Origin: JBAOHV01 sp964450685
GTDB taxonomy: Bacteria; Actinomycetota; Acidimicrobiia; Acidimicrobiales; Microtrichaceae
Length of the DNA stretch: 64,000 nucleotides
Assembly (NCBI GenBank): GCA_964450685.1
Contig: CAYVDN010000013.1
Span: 10,344-74,343 of the forward strand
Reading direction: 5' to 3'
Every line of letters begins with the position of its first letter. Within the stretch, counting starts at the first letter, position 1. The position numbers and the translations under genes are program-made. A model generated the notes under the pieces. The model saw only the letters and a list, made by a program, of their open reading frames with translations, did no database searches and was not told the origin of the DNA. Below, piece after piece: positions 24,276-33,826 of this stretch.

Positions 24276-24365
24276 ATGTCGAAGCGCACCTCGAAGAAGA
24301 AGGCCAACGTGCGTCGGAAGAAGGCCAACCACGGCCGCAAGCCCAACATGGGCCGCAACTCCTGA
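24276..24365 (+). CDS. Ribosomal protein bL37-like miniprotein
   Basis: A 29-codon gene, too short for usual gene-calling limits. The product starts MSKRTSKKKANVRRKK and continues ANHGRKPNMGRNS. The basic composition and the (K)KANHGxxPN block resemble the actinobacterial 50S miniprotein bL37 described in mycobacterial ribosomes. It should insert into 23S rRNA in the large subunit. It has its own promoter and a likely terminator downstream. The assignment rests on recall of the motif rather than on an alignment. Confidence 0.75.
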   Translation: MSKRTSKKKANVRRKKANHGRKPNMGRNS

Positions 24366-24405
24366 CGGACCGACCCGCTCCCGGCTTCCACCGGGTCCGA
24401 ACCAC

Positions 24406-24434
24406 CGACGCCCCTGCACGCAGCGGGGGCGTCG
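24406..24434. terminator. Hairpin between bL37 and the QPTR gene
   Basis: Inverted repeat CGACGCCCC ... GGGGCGTCG, a perfect 9-bp stem with an 11-nt loop, between two convergent genes. No T-run follows on either side, as is common for actinobacterial terminators, so it may serve both directions. Confidence 0.5.
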
Positions 24435-24462
24435 CCGCGTCTGCCTGGATGCCCTCCCGGCC

Positions 24463-25143
24463 TCAGTCCTCGGGTGGGAGGGTCAGGTCCTCGGGCACCG
24501 CGTAGATCAACGGCACCGTGACAACCGACGTCAGACCCTTGACGACGATGTTCGCCCAGATGATCGACACGGCCACACCTAGGGGTACGACACCCCCGAA
24601 CGCGATCGCCACGAACACGATCGAGTCGACAGGGATCGACACGGCGTTGGACGTCAGCACCCTGCCCCACTGCCACCTGTGCCCGAAGCGGACCACGAAG
24701 CGGTGGTACACCTCGGTGTCGAGCAGCTCGGCGACGACCTGGGCGACGACCGATGCCGCGGTGATGCGAAGCACCGGGTTGAGTACCGGGCCGAACCAGT
24801 CCTGGGCGGCGGTGGTGACGGCGGCGTCGGCCGGTAGCGACGCCGTGGCCCAGAACGCGAGAGCCGCCACGACGTTCAGCGCCGCGGTTGCCAGGATCAC
24901 GACCCGGGCGACGTGTCTGCCACCGACCTTGTGCACCAGGTCCCGCAGGGTGAATGTGAGCGGATAGGTGAGGGTGCCGGCATCGATCGAGAAGCTCGCC
25001 CAGTCGGGCCCCACCCGCAGGATGCGAACAGACATGACGTTCGCCAGGATCGAGCAGGCCACGTACCCGGCAGCGGCGACCAGGAGCCAGTTCAACGCGC
25101 GCCGGGTGAACAGCTGCTGTTGTGCGCTGCGGGCCTCGGTCAT
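24463..25143 (-). CDS. Queuosine precursor transporter (QPTR/YhhQ, VUT family)
   Basis: A six-helix integral membrane protein of the VUT/YhhQ family that imports preQ0/preQ1 or related 7-deazapurines for tRNA queuosine. The 226-residue length fits. Characteristic segments are the first helix with ACSILANVMSVRIL, the TYPLTFTLRDLVHKVGG motif (typical YP(L/I)TFxLxDL), and the later NAVSIPVDSIVFVAIAF helix. The ATG at 25143 is chosen; GTG codons at 25149 and 25158 are possible. The start faces the divergent VOC gene with about 30 bp between them. Confidence 0.85.
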   Translation of the reverse strand: MTEARSAQQQLFTRRALNWLLVAAAGYVACSILANVMSVRILRVGPDWASFSIDAGTLTYPLTFTLRDLVHKVGGRHVARVVILATAALNVVAALAFWATASLPADAAVTTAAQDWFGPVLNPVLRITAASVVAQVVAELLDTEVYHRFVVRFGHRWQWGRVLTSNAVSIPVDSIVFVAIAFGGVVPLGVAVSIIWANIVVKGLTSVVTVPLIYAVPEDLTLPPED

Positions 25144-25173
25144 CACCACGGCCGCCACGGTACCGTTCGCCGT

Positions 25174-25881
25174 GTGAGCTCACCGAACCACCAGTTGCTG
25201 GCGATCGACCTGGGAGACCCGCCGGGACCGTGGACCGCTGCCGGGTTCGAGGTCGCCGAGGTGGACGGCTGCCCGTCGGTGCTGCTGGACCGCACGCTCC
25301 TGCGGCTGCGCGGCACCGGTGAGCGCATGACCGGCTGGGCACTGCGCGGATTGGACGACCCGATCGACGGGCTGGGCGTGGCCGAGCTGCCGACCACCGA
25401 TCCGACCACCGTGCTGGGGGGATCCAACCCAAACGGAGTCGGCAGGATCGACCACGTGGTCGTGAGCACCGACGACGTGCTCCGCACCGTCGCGGCGTTC
25501 GAGGCCGCTGGGCTGGATGTCCGCGGCCAGCGCGGCACCGACAGCTACGGCTCGCCGATGCGCCAGACGTTCTTCTGGGCCGGTGACGTGATCGTCGAAC
25601 TCATCGGCCCGGACCCCGACACGACCAACGAGCCCGACGACATCGGGACCGACCTGACCGCCGAGCGGGGCGCGTCGTTCTTCGGACTGGCACTGGTCGC
25701 CGGTGACCTGGACGTCACCGCGGAGCGCATGGGCGAGCTGCTCGGCGTACCCAAGGACGCCGTTCAGCGCGGTCGTCGCATCGCCGGACTGCGCGGGGCG
25801 AAGGTGGGGATCAGCGTCCCGATCGCGGTGATGAGCCCGCATGTGGGACACGTTGGATCCGCCGGGGAACCACCTAAGTGA
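25174..25881 (+). CDS. VOC (glyoxalase-like) superfamily protein
   Basis: A 235-residue protein with a vicinal-oxygen-chelate fold. After an N-terminal ~75 residues of unknown type comes IDHVVVSTDDVLRTVAAFEAAGLDV, the classic first strand-helix of a glyoxalase module with its His ligand, then RQTFFWAGDVIVELIGP, where the Glu is a likely ligand, and a second half-module SFFGLALVAGDLDVTAERMG. It may bind a divalent metal; the substrate is not evident. The GTG start at 25174 is near the divergent transporter start. The gene ends 21 bp before the acyl-CoA dehydrogenase. Confidence 0.75.
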   Translation: MSSPNHQLLAIDLGDPPGPWTAAGFEVAEVDGCPSVLLDRTLLRLRGTGERMTGWALRGLDDPIDGLGVAELPTTDPTTVLGGSNPNGVGRIDHVVVSTDDVLRTVAAFEAAGLDVRGQRGTDSYGSPMRQTFFWAGDVIVELIGPDPDTTNEPDDIGTDLTAERGASFFGLALVAGDLDVTAERMGELLGVPKDAVQRGRRIAGLRGAKVGISVPIAVMSPHVGHVGSAGEPPK

Positions 25882-25889
25882 CCGACGGG

Positions 25890-25895
25890 TAACAT
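25890..25895 (+). promoter_or_regulatory. -10-like hexamer for the acyl-CoA dehydrogenase gene
   Basis: TAACAT 7 nt before the ATG at 25903, in the short gap after the VOC gene. The intervening AGGGGG is too close to the ATG for a normal Shine-Dalgarno sequence, so a leaderless secondary promoter fits better. Confidence 0.35.
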
Positions 25896-25902
25896 AGGGG
25901 GC

Positions 25903-27702
25903 ATGTCGGAGTACCGAGCCCCCATCAAGGACGCCCTCTTCACCCTGCGCCAGGTAGGTGAGATCGAGCAGTTGGCAGCGACGGACCTGTACGCCCACGC
26001 CGACTACGACACAGTCCAGGCCGTGCTCGAGGAGCAGGGCCGGTTCATGCAAGAGGTGTTCGGCCCCACCAACGCCATCGGCGACACCGTCGGGCTGAAG
26101 TGGAGCCCCGAGGGCGTGACGACACCCGACGAGTTCAAGCCCGCCTACGACAAGTTCGTACAGGCGGGCTGGCAGGGACTGAACGCCGAAGTCGAGTACG
26201 GCGGCGCCGGCTTCCCCGAGGCGGTCCAGGCGTGCGCACTCGAGTTCTCGACCGCGGCCAACGGCGCCCTGACCATGGCTGCCGGCCTGACCACCGGGGC
26301 GATCGAACTGCTCCAGAAGTGGGGCACCGAGGAGCAGAAAGAGGTCTACCTACGCAAGCTCGTCACCGGCGAGTGGACCGGCACGATGAACCTGACCGAG
26401 CCCCAGGCCGGCTCCGACGTGGGCCTGTCGACGACCAAGGCGGTCCCCGTCGGCGACGGCACCTACAAGATCACAGGCACGAAGATCTTCATCTCCTTCG
26501 GCGAGCACGACATGGCCGAGAACATCATCCACCTGGTGCTCGCCCGCCTGCCCGAGGCTCCGGCCGGCACCAAGGGAATCTCCCTGTTCATCGTTCCGAA
26601 GTTCATGGTGAACGACGACGGCAGCCCCGGAGCACGCAACGACGTCCGCTGTGTGTCCATCGAGCACAAGATGGGCATCCACTCCTCCCCCACCTGTGTC
26701 ATGAGCTACGGCGACGAGGGCGGTGCGATCGGCTACCTGGTGGGCGAGGAGCACCGGGGTATGCGGGCGATGTTCACGATGATGAACTCGGCTCGCATCG
26801 CGGTGGGTGTGCAGGGTGTGGCGATCGGCGATGCCGCTTATCAGAAGGCTCTCGCCTACTCCCAGGAGCGCATCCAGGGCAGCGAGATCGGCAGTTCCGA
26901 CCACGGTGCCGTCGCGATCATCAAGCACCCCGACGTGCGTCGGATGCTGCTGTTCATGAAGAGCCACATCGAAGCGATGCGCGCCCTCATCGTCTACAAC
27001 GCCGCCGCGATCGACCTGAGCCGGGCGCTCGACGGAGAAGCCGCCGAGCACTGGCGTGAGATATCCGAGCTGCTCACACCGGTGACCAAGGCGTGGTGCA
27101 CCGACATCGGCATGGAGGTCACCTCGACAGCCGTTCAGGTGTTCGGCGGCATGGGCTACATCGAGGAGTCCGGCGTCTCCCAGCACTACCGCGACATGCG
27201 CATCGCGCCGATCTACGAGGGCACCAACGGCATCCAGGCGATGGACCTGGTCGGTCGCAAGCTCGCCATGCGCATGGGTGGAGTCGTGAACGAACACCTG
27301 GACCGCATCAGGGCGACCGCGCAGGATCTGGCCGGCGCAGGCGACGGTTTCGAGTCCATGGCCCGGGAGCTGTCGGCAGCGGTCGAAGTGCTCGCGGGGG
27401 CGACCAACTGGGTCATGACCAACGGCCTGGCCGATCCCGTCGAGGCGCTCGCCGGGGCGACGCCGTACCTGCGGATCTTCGGCACCGTGACCGGTGGCTG
27501 GTTGCTCGCCCGCCAGGCACTCGGCGCCAAGGCCGAGCTGGACGCCGGCTCCGACGACACCGCCTACCTGTCGGCCCGCATCAGCACGGCCCGTTACTTC
27601 GCCGAGCAGCACCTGCCCCAGGCCGCCGGCCTCGTGTCGATGGTGCAGGCGGGCTCGTCGGTTCTGTACGAGGTCGACGCCGAGACGCTCGCGTCGGTCT
27701 GA
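25903..27702 (+). CDS. Acyl-CoA dehydrogenase, long form (DmdC/FadE-like)
   Basis: FAD-dependent dehydrogenase of 599 residues, longer than classic ~380-residue enzymes. It has the extra N-terminal segment and C-terminal helical domain found in DmdC (3-methylthiopropanoyl-CoA dehydrogenase) and related FadE proteins. Motifs are MNLTEPQAGSDVG (FAD/substrate binding), KIFISFGEHD, GVQGVAIGDAAYQKAL, QVFGGMGYIEESG and IAPIYEGTNGIQAMDL, whose Glu is the likely catalytic base. It may act on a short or medium acyl-CoA. A role in DMSP catabolism would suit a marine organism but is not shown by the neighbours. Confidence 0.92.
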   Translation: MSEYRAPIKDALFTLRQVGEIEQLAATDLYAHADYDTVQAVLEEQGRFMQEVFGPTNAIGDTVGLKWSPEGVTTPDEFKPAYDKFVQAGWQGLNAEVEYGGAGFPEAVQACALEFSTAANGALTMAAGLTTGAIELLQKWGTEEQKEVYLRKLVTGEWTGTMNLTEPQAGSDVGLSTTKAVPVGDGTYKITGTKIFISFGEHDMAENIIHLVLARLPEAPAGTKGISLFIVPKFMVNDDGSPGARNDVRCVSIEHKMGIHSSPTCVMSYGDEGGAIGYLVGEEHRGMRAMFTMMNSARIAVGVQGVAIGDAAYQKALAYSQERIQGSEIGSSDHGAVAIIKHPDVRRMLLFMKSHIEAMRALIVYNAAAIDLSRALDGEAAEHWREISELLTPVTKAWCTDIGMEVTSTAVQVFGGMGYIEESGVSQHYRDMRIAPIYEGTNGIQAMDLVGRKLAMRMGGVVNEHLDRIRATAQDLAGAGDGFESMARELSAAVEVLAGATNWVMTNGLADPVEALAGATPYLRIFGTVTGGWLLARQALGAKAELDAGSDDTAYLSARISTARYFAEQHLPQAAGLVSMVQAGSSVLYEVDAETLASV

Positions 27703-27706
27703 TCCG

Positions 27707-27724
27707 GGCCCGGACGCCCGGGCC
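27707..27724. terminator. Hairpin between convergent genes
   Basis: GGCCCGG-ACGC-CCGGGCC, a 7-bp perfect stem with a 4-nt loop, starting 4 bp after the acyl-CoA dehydrogenase stop and before the convergent membrane-protein stop. There is no T-run. Confidence 0.5.
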
Positions 27725-27738
27725 TGCCCACGGTTGTC

Positions 27739-29727
27739 TCAGCCGGGGGCGGGTCCGACGTCGACCGCGACCGCTCCGTTGGCAAGGCGATCCTCGAGCG
27801 CGCAGAGCCGCTCTCGTTCGCGATCGCTGATCACATCGTTCTCGATGTCCTCTGATCCGGTGGGCAGCTCGCGGTAGCGACCGCACAGCACCAGCGCCCA
27901 GCCGGTCGCCTCGAGGTCCAGGCGCGCCTCGGCGCTGGGACCGACCCTGGCACGTAGCGCCGGGTCGTTCTCCATTCGTTCGATGAAGGCACCGAGACGG
28001 TCGTCGAGTCCCTCACGCGCCGACAGGTACCAGTCGATCTCGTCCTCGTCGAGAGGCATGACCCGTGCGATCGTGTCGTAGCCGTCGGGGGTGTCCTCGA
28101 GCACGGCAGCTCCGCCGCGCAGCACCACGGTCGATGTCTCTCTGCCGTCCGCCCGACGGTGGGTGCCTGCCTGGCGCAGCGCCACTGGGTCCTCGAGCGC
28201 GAAGTCGACTCCCATCTCGTCCAGCTCGTCGAGCAGCGCGACTGTCGCCTCGGCCGCGAGCGGCTGGAAGTTGATGCGCACTAGCGGGCGGTCCCCGAAC
28301 TCGTCCGTGCGGTAGCGGGCTTGTTCCATCATTTCGGTGATCGGCTCGCGGAACAGTCGCTTGGCCCCCGACCCCTCGTCGCGGGGGAACATGGTCGCGA
28401 ACCCGAGAGTGGCGACCAACGCAAGGCCTGTCCAGCTCACGAGCGGTGATGCCCCGCGCACCGGGTCGAGCCCTGCATCAGGGTGGCCGTCGGAGGCGTC
28501 GTCGATGGCATCGCCGTGGCGGCGGTCCAGCCACAGGCCGACGGCCACGTCGACCGCGACAGCGACCGCCAACAGCGCCACCGGCCACGCCCACCTGGCA
28601 AGGGTCATCGGCACTCCGAAGATTCGGAACCCCAGGGCGGACGCCACCCACAACGACACGACGACGAGGACGAGCACGAGCGACAGCGCCGGCAGGGACT
28701 TCGACGTACGGCGCCTGACGGCCAGCACCTCGAGCACGACCAGACCCACGAACACCGCGGCGATCAGCCATGGCGAGGCCAGGTCGTCGATCCTTGCCAC
28801 CTGTGGGAACCAGCTGCCCGGCAGCCAGTTCTGCGGGTCGAACGGCTGCGACAGGGTGCGAGCGCCCGCAGTGAGTCCGACCGGCGACTCCTGACCCGAG
28901 CCAGAGCTCAACGCGTTGGTCAGGTTCCCGGGACCCGCTCCGAAGAACTGCTGGATCAGCACCACCAGGTTTGCCACCAACCCCGCCAGCAGGAGCCACG
29001 CCATGGGCAACCAACGGGTCCACTGCGACTCCTCCTCTCCCACTGGACGGTGGGCGCACCCCCACGCTGCTCCGACCACCAGGGCCACAGCGATGATCCC
29101 TGCCACCGGCACGAACGACAGGTGCGTCTGCAGGGACAACGACACGAAGAACACCCCGACCGCGCCCCAGCCGACCCCGCCGGCCAGCACCGCCCACGCG
29201 CAGCACATCGCACACCACAGCGGAAGCACCGCCAGGTGCGGGTTCCACGGATCGACCAGCAGCTCCGAACCCATCGTGAACGCCATCAGCGCCGAGCAGA
29301 CCACGGCCACCCACCCTGCGCGCGGGCCGACGCCGCTTCTGACCGCGACCGGTCCGATCACTGCAGCAGCGGCGTTCAGCACCGCGGTTCCGATCGCCAG
29401 TCCTGCACCACCGATCAGAGCGACGAACGGTGCGAGCAGGTAGAACCCGAGCGGCCCCAGGTGGTGGAACCCCGTACCTGTCACGACCCCGCCGGAAGAC
29501 GACGAGCCGAGCAGCGGCGGCCGCGACGAGAACACCGAACGGGCCATGATCGACCAGTAGCCGTCGTCGCCGCTCGGCAGCCACCCCGACAGCACGGCGA
29601 GGATCCCCTGGGACGCCACGACAGCTCCGAGCACGCCCAACGCGAGTATCCACGGACGCGTGTCGTCGAGGCTCGCGCCTTCCCCGTTGTCGACGCTGGG
29701 CTGTGTCTCACCAGGGCGCTCGGACAT
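27739..29727 (-). CDS. Large polytopic membrane protein, GT-C-like, function unknown
   Basis: A 662-residue protein with about eleven predicted membrane helices in the first ~430 residues and a soluble C-terminal domain of ~200 residues. The N-terminal loop SGDDGYWSIMARSVFSSR followed by HHLGPLGFYLLAPF resembles actinobacterial GT-C-type membrane glycosyltransferases, where acidic residues in the first loop are catalytic. It is not assigned to a known family. The start at 29727 is supported by TAGCTT (29741-29736) 8 nt upstream. It is monocistronic, divergent from the small acidic protein gene. Confidence 0.6.
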   Translation of the reverse strand: MSERPGETQPSVDNGEGASLDDTRPWILALGVLGAVVASQGILAVLSGWLPSGDDGYWSIMARSVFSSRPPLLGSSSSGGVVTGTGFHHLGPLGFYLLAPFVALIGGAGLAIGTAVLNAAAAVIGPVAVRSGVGPRAGWVAVVCSALMAFTMGSELLVDPWNPHLAVLPLWCAMCCAWAVLAGGVGWGAVGVFFVSLSLQTHLSFVPVAGIIAVALVVGAAWGCAHRPVGEEESQWTRWLPMAWLLLAGLVANLVVLIQQFFGAGPGNLTNALSSGSGQESPVGLTAGARTLSQPFDPQNWLPGSWFPQVARIDDLASPWLIAAVFVGLVVLEVLAVRRRTSKSLPALSLVLVLVVVSLWVASALGFRIFGVPMTLARWAWPVALLAVAVAVDVAVGLWLDRRHGDAIDDASDGHPDAGLDPVRGASPLVSWTGLALVATLGFATMFPRDEGSGAKRLFREPITEMMEQARYRTDEFGDRPLVRINFQPLAAEATVALLDELDEMGVDFALEDPVALRQAGTHRRADGRETSTVVLRGGAAVLEDTPDGYDTIARVMPLDEDEIDWYLSAREGLDDRLGAFIERMENDPALRARVGPSAEARLDLEATGWALVLCGRYRELPTGSEDIENDVISDRERERLCALEDRLANGAVAVDVGPAPG

Positions 29728-29792
29728 CGGCGCCGAAGCTAGTGGCGGCGGGCGCCTGTGCCCCGACACCGCGGCTGTAGCCTTCGCCGCAC

Positions 29793-30398
29793 ATGTTGGA
29801 CCACGTCTTCACCGATGCGATCGGGGCACTGCGCGATGCGCTCGAGAACGCGTTGTTGGAACGCCAGGCCTTCGAGGAGCGCTTCCAGCACGACGTGCTG
29901 CTGGGAGACCTCACCTGGGAGACCAGCTACGGCGTCCCCGGCGAAGGACACCCTCCCCGGGTGCAGGCTGACATCACCCTCGAGTGGCCGACCTGGTCAC
30001 AGACCGCGTACCGCTCCTGGTACATAGAGGAGGAGCTACCCGAGCCGCCTCGCATAGACATCGAGGTCGTGCTGCGCATCCAGCGACTCGTCGGGTCACC
30101 CGACCCGCAACTGGTCCTCGACGCGCTGCCCATCGAGAGTCCCTCGATCGGCTCCGAGCACCTCACGCGTTCGGGCCCGACAGTAGAGGCCGTCTGGAAC
30201 TCCGACCTGACCGACGCCGAGCACGCCATCGAGGTCAGCTACGAGGGCAGCTACGAACTCGATGAGGACGCGCTGGCCGACGGGTCGACGATGGACGAGC
30301 ACTTCTCGTCGATGGGCGGCTGGATCTCCGCGACGCTGGTCCGACTGGGGGACCTGAACTTCGAGTTCCTGCCCCCGATCGACAAGGACGACGACTGA
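29793..30398 (+). CDS. Acidic protein of unknown function
   Basis: Not recognised. A 201-residue soluble, acidic protein without signal peptide or membrane segment; the last five residues are DKDDD. It has a helical N-terminus (FTDAIGALRDALENALLER) followed by alternating strands with many aromatic residues (ITLEWPTWSQTAYRSWYIEEE), suggesting a beta-rich domain. A TAGCCT at 29778-29783, 9 nt before the ATG, may be its -10 element. It is divergent from the membrane protein gene and convergent with the CHAD gene. Confidence 0.6.
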   Translation: MLDHVFTDAIGALRDALENALLERQAFEERFQHDVLLGDLTWETSYGVPGEGHPPRVQADITLEWPTWSQTAYRSWYIEEELPEPPRIDIEVVLRIQRLVGSPDPQLVLDALPIESPSIGSEHLTRSGPTVEAVWNSDLTDAEHAIEVSYEGSYELDEDALADGSTMDEHFSSMGGWISATLVRLGDLNFEFLPPIDKDDD

Positions 30399-30413
30399 TC
30401 CCGGAACGCCGGA

Positions 30414-31343
30414 TCAGCCTCCCAGGGCCTCACGCAGGTGGCGCCTGACCTTGGGGCGCTCGAAGCGGTCCCAAGCCTTCCGACAACGGCGCCGCGCTCC
30501 GGGGGCGTCCGCATCGAGATGGTCGACCAGCGCCCCTGCCAGCAGCGCCCCCGAACCCCCGACGATCTCGCCGGCGGCCACCAGGTGGCCCGCTTCAGCG
30601 ACGCGGTCCTGGAGCTCACCGAGGCCGTCCTGCAGGTCGGCGAGCTCCTTGAGCACCCGGTCGAATGTGCCGGGTTCGTAGAGATCCTCGAAGGCTGACA
30701 GCAGGTAGCGGAACCGCTTGACCCGTTTGCGAAGCCGATGCCAATCAGCGTCCGTGGTCGATCCGCGGGCGCGGCGACCCTGCCGGCGGAGCCGCTTGAA
30801 CGAAGCGAGGATCATCGCGTCGACCACATCGCCAGCGGGTCGCCGGGCGTCGGGTCCGGAGTCGGTTCCGCCGACCCTGTAGACGCTCGCCATCACCTGC
30901 CACCTACGCATCAGCACCTCGGCGAACTCGCCTCCCATGTCCGCCAAGAGGCTTTCGCGTGCCCGCGTTCGTTCCGCCTTCAGCTGGTCACGCAGGGCGG
31001 GCACACCCGCTCTCAGCCTCGGTGTCACCCGGTCCACCCTCGCGTCCAGGTGATCGAGCAGGACGTCGAGGTCTCGCACAGGCGAGGTGAGCGTCGCCAG
31101 ATGGGCTGTCATCGCCGACAGCAACTCGAGTTCCTCGGCGGGATAGACGCTTCGCCCGGCGCTGAGCAGGGACCGGGAACGACGGAGCACGACCCGATAG
31201 CGGTGCAGGTCCTCGGCGTCGTCGCCGTCGCGGACCAGCTCCGCGCGGTTGCGGAACTCCTCGAGATGATCCTCGAGGACGAGGGCGAGCACGCGTCCTG
31301 CCGGCTGATCACGATCCAGCGGCGACATCGCCCACCCGTCCAC
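30414..31343 (-). CDS. CHAD-domain protein
   Basis: CHAD domains are all-helical, His-rich modules that bind polyphosphate. Here the domain covers most of the 309 residues, with the conserved His/basic helices EDLHRYRVVLRRSRSLLS (~45-62) and DWHRLRKRVKRFRYLLSAFEDLY in the second half. No CYTH triphosphatase domain is attached. The GTG start at 31343 has GGAGG 9 nt upstream and lies 5 bp after the UPF0182 stop, so it is coupled to that gene; ATG 31328 is an alternative. A polyphosphate link fits with ppk elsewhere in the window. Confidence 0.88.
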   Translation of the reverse strand: MDGWAMSPLDRDQPAGRVLALVLEDHLEEFRNRAELVRDGDDAEDLHRYRVVLRRSRSLLSAGRSVYPAEELELLSAMTAHLATLTSPVRDLDVLLDHLDARVDRVTPRLRAGVPALRDQLKAERTRARESLLADMGGEFAEVLMRRWQVMASVYRVGGTDSGPDARRPAGDVVDAMILASFKRLRRQGRRARGSTTDADWHRLRKRVKRFRYLLSAFEDLYEPGTFDRVLKELADLQDGLGELQDRVAEAGHLVAAGEIVGGSGALLAGALVDHLDADAPGARRRCRKAWDRFERPKVRRHLREALGG

Positions 31344-31348
31344 GCCCG

Positions 31349-33816
31349 TCAGCCTCCGTCGCTCGCAGTGGTCGTCGTGGTCGTCGTGCTCGTCGTAGTA
31401 GTCGACCCGGCCTCGGCCTGTGCTGCCAGGATCCGGTTTGCCTCGCGGACGAGCGCGATCGCCTGCTGGACCAGCTCGTCGTAGCCGGCGAGGTCGCGTT
31501 CACCGAGACGTTCCTCGGCGCGGGTGAAGAGCTGGTCGGCCTCGGCGAGCAGTTCCGTCGGTGTGCGCTCACCCGGGGGCACCGTATCCACCGACCCACC
31601 GGGATCATCCAGGCCGGGCTCCTCGGGTGCGGCGTTGATCGCCGCGTCCGGGTTGCGGTCCAGCAGGTCGGCCAGCGCCTGCTCGANNNNNNNNNNNNNN
31701 NNNNNNNNNNNNNNNNNNNNNNNNNNNNNNNNNNNNNNNNNNNNNNNNNNNNNNNNNNNNNNNNNNNNNNNNNNNNNNNNNNNNNNACCTTGAACATGAA
31801 CTCCGGGTACCGGAAGTGCTCGGTCACCTCCTGGGGGATCTCCTCGTGGAAGAGACCGGGGAACGCATCCGCGTAGGCACGGATGATCGGGTCGCGCTTG
31901 CCACCGAGCTCGTCGGTCAGGTACAGCTCGACAGTCCCGTCGTAGGCGTCCACGACAGCCTTCGCGGAGTTGCGGATGTAGTTGAAGGTCCCACCCGATC
32001 CGGAGTCGACCTCGGCCGCGTCGACCTGCTGGGAGTACGGGAAGTACGGAGTGACCGTGTACGCGTCGACGATGTACTTGACCCGCCCATCCACCAGGAT
32101 CGGATACGGATCCGGGTCGAAGTCGAGGAATGGTGCCACCTGGCGGACCCGCTCCACGACGTCACGTATGTAGATGATCTTCGACTCGCTGGTGATGCTG
32201 TCGGAGATGAGCGGCTCGATCTCCCCGAAGCGCAGAGCGAACGCGGCCTGGCGCAGCGAGGACCCGATCGAGACGGCGGTCTCGCCCTCGTAGGACGCCT
32301 CAAGGTCCTGGTCGCTCAGCTCGGTCTGCTCGGTGTCGACGATCGCGTACCCGCTCATGCCTTCGCCGTGGTACAGCTCGGGGGTCAGAAGCGGCGGCAG
32401 CCCCTCCTCGACGACCGGCGGTATGTCCTTGACCAGGAACTCCGGCTCGCCGATGTCGTCGGCGGAGTTGGCGGGCGCCATCGCCGCCGCATAGCCGTGG
32501 GTGAAGACGAGGTGCAGCTTCTCCCAGGACGGGTTGGAGACGCCGGCCAGGTACAGCTCCCGCGATGAGATGACCACCGGTGTCTGCTCGTCCTCGACCT
32601 GGTAGCGGTCCACGTCGACATCACGGAACGTGTAGTACTCGCGCTCCACCTGGAGCTCCTGGATCGTCGGGCGGACGATCGTCGGGTCGAGCAGGCGGGC
32701 GTTGTTCAGGTTTACCGGATCTGACGCGACCGCTGCCGGCTTCAGCTCCGCGTCGTAGTCGAAGTCGACACGGTCGACACCATCCAGCCCGTACGCCTCG
32801 CGGGTGGCCGCCATGTTGCGCTCGACGTAGGGCCTTTCCTTGGCCAGCTCGGCCGGATCGACTTGGAAGCGCTGCACGAACGCTGGGTAGAGCCCGCCTG
32901 CGATGATCGCGATCAGCGCCCACAACGCCAGGATGATCACCGGCAGCGTCCAACCCTTGCGACGGATGTTCACCAGGAGCAGCACCCCGGCGAAGATCGA
33001 GATGAGGATCATGAGGTCAATGGCCGGAAGGGCGGCGTTGACGTCGGTGTAGCCGGCGCCGTCGAAACTCTGGCCGCCTGAGACGACGAGCTCGAACCGG
33101 CGCAGCCAGTAGTCGGCCGCCTTGGCGAAGGCCGCCAGCGCCAACAGCACCGACAGGTGCGCCTTGGCGTTCGGCGTCACGCGCTCGCCGAGGGGTTGGA
33201 CCCTGATCGCGCCGTTCAGATAGTGGACGACAGCGACGGCGATCGCAGTGACCAGCAGGAACGCGAACAACCAGTCGACGGCTGCTGACAGGAACGGCAG
33301 CCGGAACACGTACCACGAGAGGTCCTGTCCGAACTGGGGATCGGTCGAGCCGAACGACCCCCCGAAGCGGAACAGCAGCCAGTCACGCCACTGGGCCGAA
33401 GCGCTGAAAGCGGGCACCAGCGCCATCAGCACCGCAACCACCAGCCAGACCAGGCGCTGTCGACCCGAGACGAGCTCGCGGTAGCGCACGAGCAGCTCGT
33501 CGTCCGGTCCGATCGAGGACCTGAACCGCGGGGCGAGGCGGTCAGCGATGATCAGGTTCGACCACATCAGCACGAAGAAGACGAGGCCCGTCGCCGCGCC
33601 CAGGGTCACCCGCGCCGAGATGAGCCGCGTCCAGACGTCGGTCAGGTCCAGCGAACCGAACCAGAGATAGTCCGTCCAGAAGGTGGCCAGCGCCCGCATC
33701 GACATCGCCAGGACCACCACGACCACCGCCGCGACACCCAACACCAGGCGGCCACGGCTCCGACCGGAACCGGTCTCCGCGCGAGAGGGTCCGGGCATGT
33801 CACTCGGTACTCGCAC
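31349..33816 (-). CDS. UPF0182 family membrane protein, interrupted by an assembly gap
   Basis: Members are large (~950-1000 residue) membrane proteins of unknown function typical of actinobacteria. Bases 33816-31787 give 676 residues: about seven membrane helices in the first ~330 residues, then a large extracytoplasmic domain with REYYTFRDVDVDRYQV, YVFTHG-like LVFTHGYAAAMAPAN and a final FRYPEFMFK. After the gap the frame shifts, because 100 Ns is not a multiple of three. Codons from 31686 read EQALADLLDRNPDAAINAA and a coiled tail, ending in a Thr run and ASDGG. Some 190 residues are missing compared with relatives. The GTG start is supported by TAGCCT 7 nt upstream (33829-33824). Confidence 0.9.
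31687..31786. other. Assembly gap (100 N)
   Basis: Exactly 100 Ns, the usual placeholder for a scaffold gap of unknown size. By comparison with full-length UPF0182 proteins, the true missing sequence inside the gene is probably about 550-600 bp. Confidence 0.99.
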
Positions 33817-33826
33817 GGCGGTCAGG

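Noticed and set aside
31309..33816. Single 835-codon frame reading straight through the N run
   Set aside because: The gap length is a placeholder. The part after the Ns is Arg/Pro-rich and out of the UPF0182 frame; the true C-terminus is in another frame (to 31349).
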